32,309 nt of DNA, from contig CALNFG010000003.1 in assembly GCA_939792625.1 (NCBI GenBank), positions 1 to 32,309 on the forward strand. The letters are read 5' to 3'. This DNA comes from an uncultured Prevotella sp. (GTDB lineage: Bacteria > Bacteroidota > Bacteroidia > Bacteroidales > Bacteroidaceae). The notes beneath the pieces are model-generated. The model was not told the DNA's origin. It was given only the letters and a program-made list of their open reading frames with translations, and searched no databases. Below are positions 27,979-32,309 of this stretch, piece after piece (the stretch's first letter is position 1; each line of letters starts with the position of its first letter). Made by a program: the position numbers and the translations under genes.

Positions 27979-30900
27979 ATGCAAGACTACGTTCATCTCC
28001 ACGTACACACTTATTACAGCATACTCGACGGCCAGGCCAGCGTCAAGCGGCTTGTGGACAAGGCCATAGCCGACGGCATGCGTGGCATGGCCGTGACCGA
28101 CCACGGCAACATGATGGGCATAAAGGAGTTTTTCAACTATTGCAAGAAGAAAAACGCCGAACTGAAGGAGCAGGGCAAGCCCGAGTTCAAGCCCATACTG
28201 GGATGCGAGATGTACGTGGCGCGACGCACGAAAGCCGACAAGGTAAAAGACCTCGGCGACCAGGGCGGTTACCACCTCATAGTATTGGCAAAAAACTACA
28301 AGGGATATAAAAACCTGATAAAACTGGTGAGCCGCGCATGGGTGGACGGATTCTACATGCGTCCGCGCACCGACCGTGCCGACCTCGAGACTTATCACGA
28401 GGGACTTATCGTCTGCTCGGCATGTATTGCAGGCGAAGTGCCTGCCAAAATACTGAAAGGCGACATTGCCGGAGCAGAAGAGGCCGCGCAGTGGTACAAG
28501 CGCGTGTTCGGCGACGACTATTACCTCGAGCTGCAACGCCACGAGGTGAAAGACCCGCGCATACGGGCCAACCGCGAGACATACCCGCTGCAGCAGAAGG
28601 CAAACAAAGTGTTGATGGAGTTTTCAAAGAAGTACGGCATCAAGCTGGTATGCACCAACGACTGCCACTTCGTTGACGAAGAGAACGCCGAAGCGCACGA
28701 CCGCCTGCTGTGTCTTTCAACGAACAAAGACCTTGACGACCCCAACCGCATGCTGTATTCAAAGCAGGAATGGTTTAAAACAAGAGCCGAGATGAACGAA
28801 GTGTTTGCCGACGTGCCCGAAGCTCTTGCCAACACATGCGAAGTGTTGGACAAGGTGGAGTCTTACAGCATAGACCACTCCCCCATCATGCCTTTCTTCC
28901 CGATACCCGAAGAGTTCGGCACGGAGGAGGAATACCGCAAGCGCTTCACCGAAGAACAGCTGTACGACGAGTTCACACAAGACGAAAACGGCAACGTGGT
29001 GCTGTCGCGCGAGGAAGGGGAAAAGAAGATACAGAAGCTCGGAGGCTATGACAAGATATACCGGATAAAGTTTGAGGCCGACTATCTGGCCAAACTCGCA
29101 TACGAAGGCGCAAGGAAACTCTACGGCGACCCGCTGTCGGAGGAAGTGGAAGAGCGCGTGAAGTTCGAGCTGTACATAATGAAGACGATGGGCTTCCCGG
29201 GATACTTCCTCATCGTGCAGGACTTCATCAACTCCGCACGCGACGAACTCGGAGTGATGGTAGGCCCGGGCCGAGGCAGCGCAGCAGGCTCCGTCGTGGC
29301 CTATTGTCTGGGCATCACGAAGATTGACCCAATAAAATACGACCTGCTGTTCGAGCGTTTCCTTAACCCCGACCGTATCTCGCTGCCCGATATCGACACC
29401 GATTTCGATGATGACGGACGCGGAAAGGTACTCGACTGGGTAACCCGGAAATACGGTGCCGACAAAGTGGCACACATCATAACATACGGCACCATGGCCA
29501 CAAAACTTGCCATAAAAGACGTGGCCCGCGTGGAAAAGCTGCCCCTGGAAGAGTCAAACCGCCTGTGCAAGGCCATACCCGACCGCCTGCCCGACGGCAT
29601 GAAGATGAATCTGACCAACGCCATAAAGTGCGTGAGAGAACTGCGCGAAGCCGAAGCCTCACCCGACCCGCGCCTGCACGAGACAATAGAGTATGCCAAG
29701 ATGCTCGAAGGCAACGTGCGCAACACGGGCATACACGCCTGCGGCACCATAATATGCCGCGACCCTATCAGCGACTGGGTGCCGGTATCTACGGCCGATG
29801 ACAAAGAGACAGGCAAGAAACTGCTCTGCACACAGTATGAAGGCAGCGTCATAGAGGAGACGGGACTCATCAAGATGGACTTTCTCGGACTGAAAACGTT
29901 GTCAATCCTGAAAGAGGCAGTGGAGAACATACGCCTGACCACAGGCGACGTGATCGACCTCGACACAATACCCATTGACGACCCCGAGACCTACAAACTG
30001 TACAGCGAGGGCCGCACGATAGGCACGTTCCAGTTTGAGTCGGCCGGCATGCAGAAGTACCTCCGCGAGCTTCATCCCACCGTGTTTGAAGACCTCATAG
30101 CCATGAACGCCCTCTACCGGCCGGGCCCGATGGACTACATACCGCAGTTTATCGAACGTAAGCGCGACCCGTCGAAGATTACGTACGACATCCCCTGCAT
30201 GGAGAAATATCTCAAAGACACTTACGGCATCACCGTGTATCAGGAGCAGGTCATGCTCCTCAGCCGCCAGCTGGCCGGCTTCACGCGCGGCCAGAGCGAC
30301 ACTCTGCGCAAGGCCATGGGTAAGAAGCTCATCGAAAAGATGAACCACCTTGAGGGACTCTTCTACGAGGGTGGCAAAAAGAACGGCTACAAGCACGAGG
30401 TGCTGCACAAGATATGGGAAGACTGGAAGAAGTTTGCCAGCTATGCGTTCAACAAGAGTCACGCTACATGCTACTCGTGGGTGGCTTACCAGACGGCGTA
30501 TCTCAAGGCTCACTATCCCGCCGAATACATGGCAGCCAACATGAGCCGGAACTACACCAACATAGCCGAAATAACCAAGCTCATGGACGAATGTAAGGCC
30601 ATGGGCATAAAGACACTCGGCCCCGACGTAAACGAAAGCCGGCAGAAATTCAGCGTTAACAAACAGGGAGCCATACGCTTCGGCCTTGCCGCGATAAAGG
30701 GTATGGGCTCGGCTGCCGCCGAAGCCATAATAAGCGAACGCGAGAAGAACGGCCCTTACAAAGACGTCTTCGACCTGGCACAACGTGTCAACCTTGCCGC
30801 ATGCAACCGCAAGTGTTTCGAGAGTCTGGCGCTGAGCGGCGGATTTGACAGTTTCAACATAAGACGTGAGAACTATTTCGGCAAAAACGCCAAAGGCGAC

Positions 30901-31686
30901 GCTTTCCTTGACACGCTGATACGTTACGGACAGTTATACCAACAGGAGAAGAACGCCGCACAGAACTCACTCTTCGGAGGAGTTGACGATGTTGACATCG
31001 CCACACCGCCAATACCCGAAGGCGAGCCCTGGAGCAGCATTGAGAAACTGAACAGGGAGCGCGACCTCGTCGGAATATACCTGTCGGCCCACCCGCTTGA
31101 CGATTTTGAAGTGATACTCAACAACTTATGCAACACTCACTGCTCGGAACTGGCCGACAAGCAGGAGCTTTCAAAGAAACAGGAAGTACTGCTGGGAGGC
31201 ATCGTCACGATGGTACGCAGCAAATTCACGAAAACCGGCAAGCCGTGCGGATTTGTCACAATCGAAGATTTTGAAGGATCGGGTGAACTGGCTTTATTCG
31301 GCGAAGAATGTGGCAAGTGGAAAGGCATGCTCATAGAGGGCTGCACCGTTATGATAAAGGCGCAGTTCGTGCAGCGCTTCCGCGGCAGCGACATGATGGA
31401 AATGCGCATCACCGACATACAGTATCTGCAAACCGTAAAAGACAACCAGATAGAACGTCTCACCATAACTCTTGACGCCGCAAAGCTCGATGACACCACC
31501 GTGTCAGACCTCGTGACGGTGATAAAAGACAGTCCGGGCACGACACAACTGTACTTTCAGGTGAATGACGGACTGGCAAACCGCCCGTTCACCCTGCACA
31601 GCCGCACCGGTAAAGTAGACGTATGCAAAGAACTGATATCATTTATAAAGAACAATGAGGCACTGAGTTACAGGATTAATTCATAA
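27979..31686 (+). CDS. dnaE: DNA polymerase III subunit alpha
   Basis: PHP start YVHLHVHTYYSILDG; VGPGRGSAAGSVVAYCLGIT; LPDIDTDFDDDGR; C-terminal OB-fold region. Confidence 0.97.
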   Translation: MQDYVHLHVHTYYSILDGQASVKRLVDKAIADGMRGMAVTDHGNMMGIKEFFNYCKKKNAELKEQGKPEFKPILGCEMYVARRTKADKVKDLGDQGGYHLIVLAKNYKGYKNLIKLVSRAWVDGFYMRPRTDRADLETYHEGLIVCSACIAGEVPAKILKGDIAGAEEAAQWYKRVFGDDYYLELQRHEVKDPRIRANRETYPLQQKANKVLMEFSKKYGIKLVCTNDCHFVDEENAEAHDRLLCLSTNKDLDDPNRMLYSKQEWFKTRAEMNEVFADVPEALANTCEVLDKVESYSIDHSPIMPFFPIPEEFGTEEEYRKRFTEEQLYDEFTQDENGNVVLSREEGEKKIQKLGGYDKIYRIKFEADYLAKLAYEGARKLYGDPLSEEVEERVKFELYIMKTMGFPGYFLIVQDFINSARDELGVMVGPGRGSAAGSVVAYCLGITKIDPIKYDLLFERFLNPDRISLPDIDTDFDDDGRGKVLDWVTRKYGADKVAHIITYGTMATKLAIKDVARVEKLPLEESNRLCKAIPDRLPDGMKMNLTNAIKCVRELREAEASPDPRLHETIEYAKMLEGNVRNTGIHACGTIICRDPISDWVPVSTADDKETGKKLLCTQYEGSVIEETGLIKMDFLGLKTLSILKEAVENIRLTTGDVIDLDTIPIDDPETYKLYSEGRTIGTFQFESAGMQKYLRELHPTVFEDLIAMNALYRPGPMDYIPQFIERKRDPSKITYDIPCMEKYLKDTYGITVYQEQVMLLSRQLAGFTRGQSDTLRKAMGKKLIEKMNHLEGLFYEGGKKNGYKHEVLHKIWEDWKKFASYAFNKSHATCYSWVAYQTAYLKAHYPAEYMAANMSRNYTNIAEITKLMDECKAMGIKTLGPDVNESRQKFSVNKQGAIRFGLAAIKGMGSAAAEAIISEREKNGPYKDVFDLAQRVNLAACNRKCFESLALSGGFDSFNIRRENYFGKNAKGDAFLDTLIRYGQLYQQEKNAAQNSLFGGVDDVDIATPPIPEGEPWSSIEKLNRERDLVGIYLSAHPLDDFEVILNNLCNTHCSELADKQELSKKQEVLLGGIVTMVRSKFTKTGKPCGFVTIEDFEGSGELALFGEECGKWKGMLIEGCTVMIKAQFVQRFRGSDMMEMRITDIQYLQTVKDNQIERLTITLDAAKLDDTTVSDLVTVIKDSPGTTQLYFQVNDGLANRPFTLHSRTGKVDVCKELISFIKNNEALSYRINS

Positions 31687-31773
31687 TTCACAATTCATAG
31701 TTCATAAATGGGCAGGCGCATAAAGTTTTTCCGCAAGGCAATTATGAATTGTGAATCATGAACCATGAATTAA
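31676..31773. repeat. Inverted AATTCATAATTCACAATTCAT-type repeat
   Basis: TTAATTCATAATTCACAATTCATAGTTCATAAATG is opposed by CAATTATGAATTGTGAATCATGAACCATGAATTAA. Confidence 0.75.
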
Positions 31774-31778
31774 AAAAG

Positions 31779-31796
31779 CTGGCACATTGTTTGCAG
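31779..31796 (+). promoter_or_regulatory. Putative sigma-54 (-24/-12) promoter for trxA
   Basis: CTGGCACATTGTTTGCAG matches TGGCACRNNNNTTGCW with exact GG-N10-GC spacing. Confidence 0.65.
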
Positions 31797-31844
31797 GAAT
31801 TATAATACAGGCAACATAGTTATTCACTTAAAAAAATAAAAAAC

Positions 31845-32159
31845 ATGGAAGTAAAAATCACAACAGAGAACTTTGAAAGCTTAAAGAACGGCAACCTGCC
31901 GTTAGTAGTTGACTTTTGGGCAACATGGTGCGGCCCCTGCAAAGCCATAGCTCCCATTATCGGCGAACTTGCCGAAGAATATGACGGAAAAATCGTTGTA
32001 GGCAAATGCGATGTCGAAGAGTGCGACGATATCGCCATGGAGTTCGGTGTCCGCAACATCCCGACAATACTGTTCTTCAAAGACGGTAAGGTGGTAGACA
32101 AGTTCGTAGGCTCTACGACAAAGAGCAAACTGCAGGATAAATTTGAATCTCTACTGTAA
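31845..32159 (+). CDS. trxA: Thioredoxin
   Basis: VVDFWATWCGPCKAIAPIIGELAEEY; NIPTILFFKDGK. Confidence 0.97.
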   Translation: MEVKITTENFESLKNGNLPLVVDFWATWCGPCKAIAPIIGELAEEYDGKIVVGKCDVEECDDIAMEFGVRNIPTILFFKDGKVVDKFVGSTTKSKLQDKFESLL

Positions 32160-32183
32160 TGACTTAATACCATAATGCAAATG

Positions 32184-32219
32184 AACGGCCGGCTGCAACA
32201 TTTTTGCGGCCGGCCGTTT
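32184..32219 (+). terminator. Terminator-like hairpin after trxA
   Basis: AACGGCCGGC (32184-32193) / GCCGGCCGTT (32209-32218). Confidence 0.75.
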
Positions 32220-32250
32220 ACATCTTACACACTTACATGTGTCATGACTG

Positions 32251-32273
32251 TAAAAAATCAAAACAGCTTCTAA
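32251..32273 (-). repeat. Second copy of TTAGAARCTGTTTTGATTTTTT
   Basis: Reverse complement matches 18584-18606 with 2 mismatches. Confidence 0.6.
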
Positions 32274-32309
32274 ATCCGACGGTCAAGCGGCTTCTCAAAC
32301 GCTATACGC

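Noticed and set aside
29902-30783. 293-aa minus-strand ORF within dnaE
   Set aside because: Antisense shadow ORF of a highly conserved gene; Val/His/Ala-rich composition is a codon-bias artefact.

Overview
The window is a 32.3 kb, gene-dense segment of a Bacteroidota (Bacteroidales, Prevotella-like) chromosome. This assignment rests on TAnnTTTG promoter elements, Bacteroidota-type lipoproteins and gene content. Most coding content is housekeeping: lptB, mlaE/mlaF, gamma-carbonic anhydrase, tadA, yraN, birA, pyrH, split lysO, psd-pssA-DUF4834, an AI-2E family transporter, tdk, rsmI, dnaE and trxA. Accessory or envelope genes are a choloylglycine-hydrolase-type amidase, a secreted VWA protein paired with a VanZ-like membrane protein, a TonB-dependent receptor with an internally duplicated beta-helix surface lipoprotein, a GH28, a Cbp1-like coiled-coil lipoprotein and a DUF1593 protein. 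No tRNA, rRNA, CRISPR array, intact transposon or prophage was recognised. The strongest unexplained signal is intergenic. Three separate arrays of an imperfectly palindromic ~14-bp core (AAAAGGTAAGCTTT-like) repeat at exactly 22 bp, with variable 8-nt spacers, and each array also contains a long perfect inverted repeat. Other signals are further dispersed repeats, a consensus sigma-54 promoter before trxA, and a probable arginase-family gene remnant.
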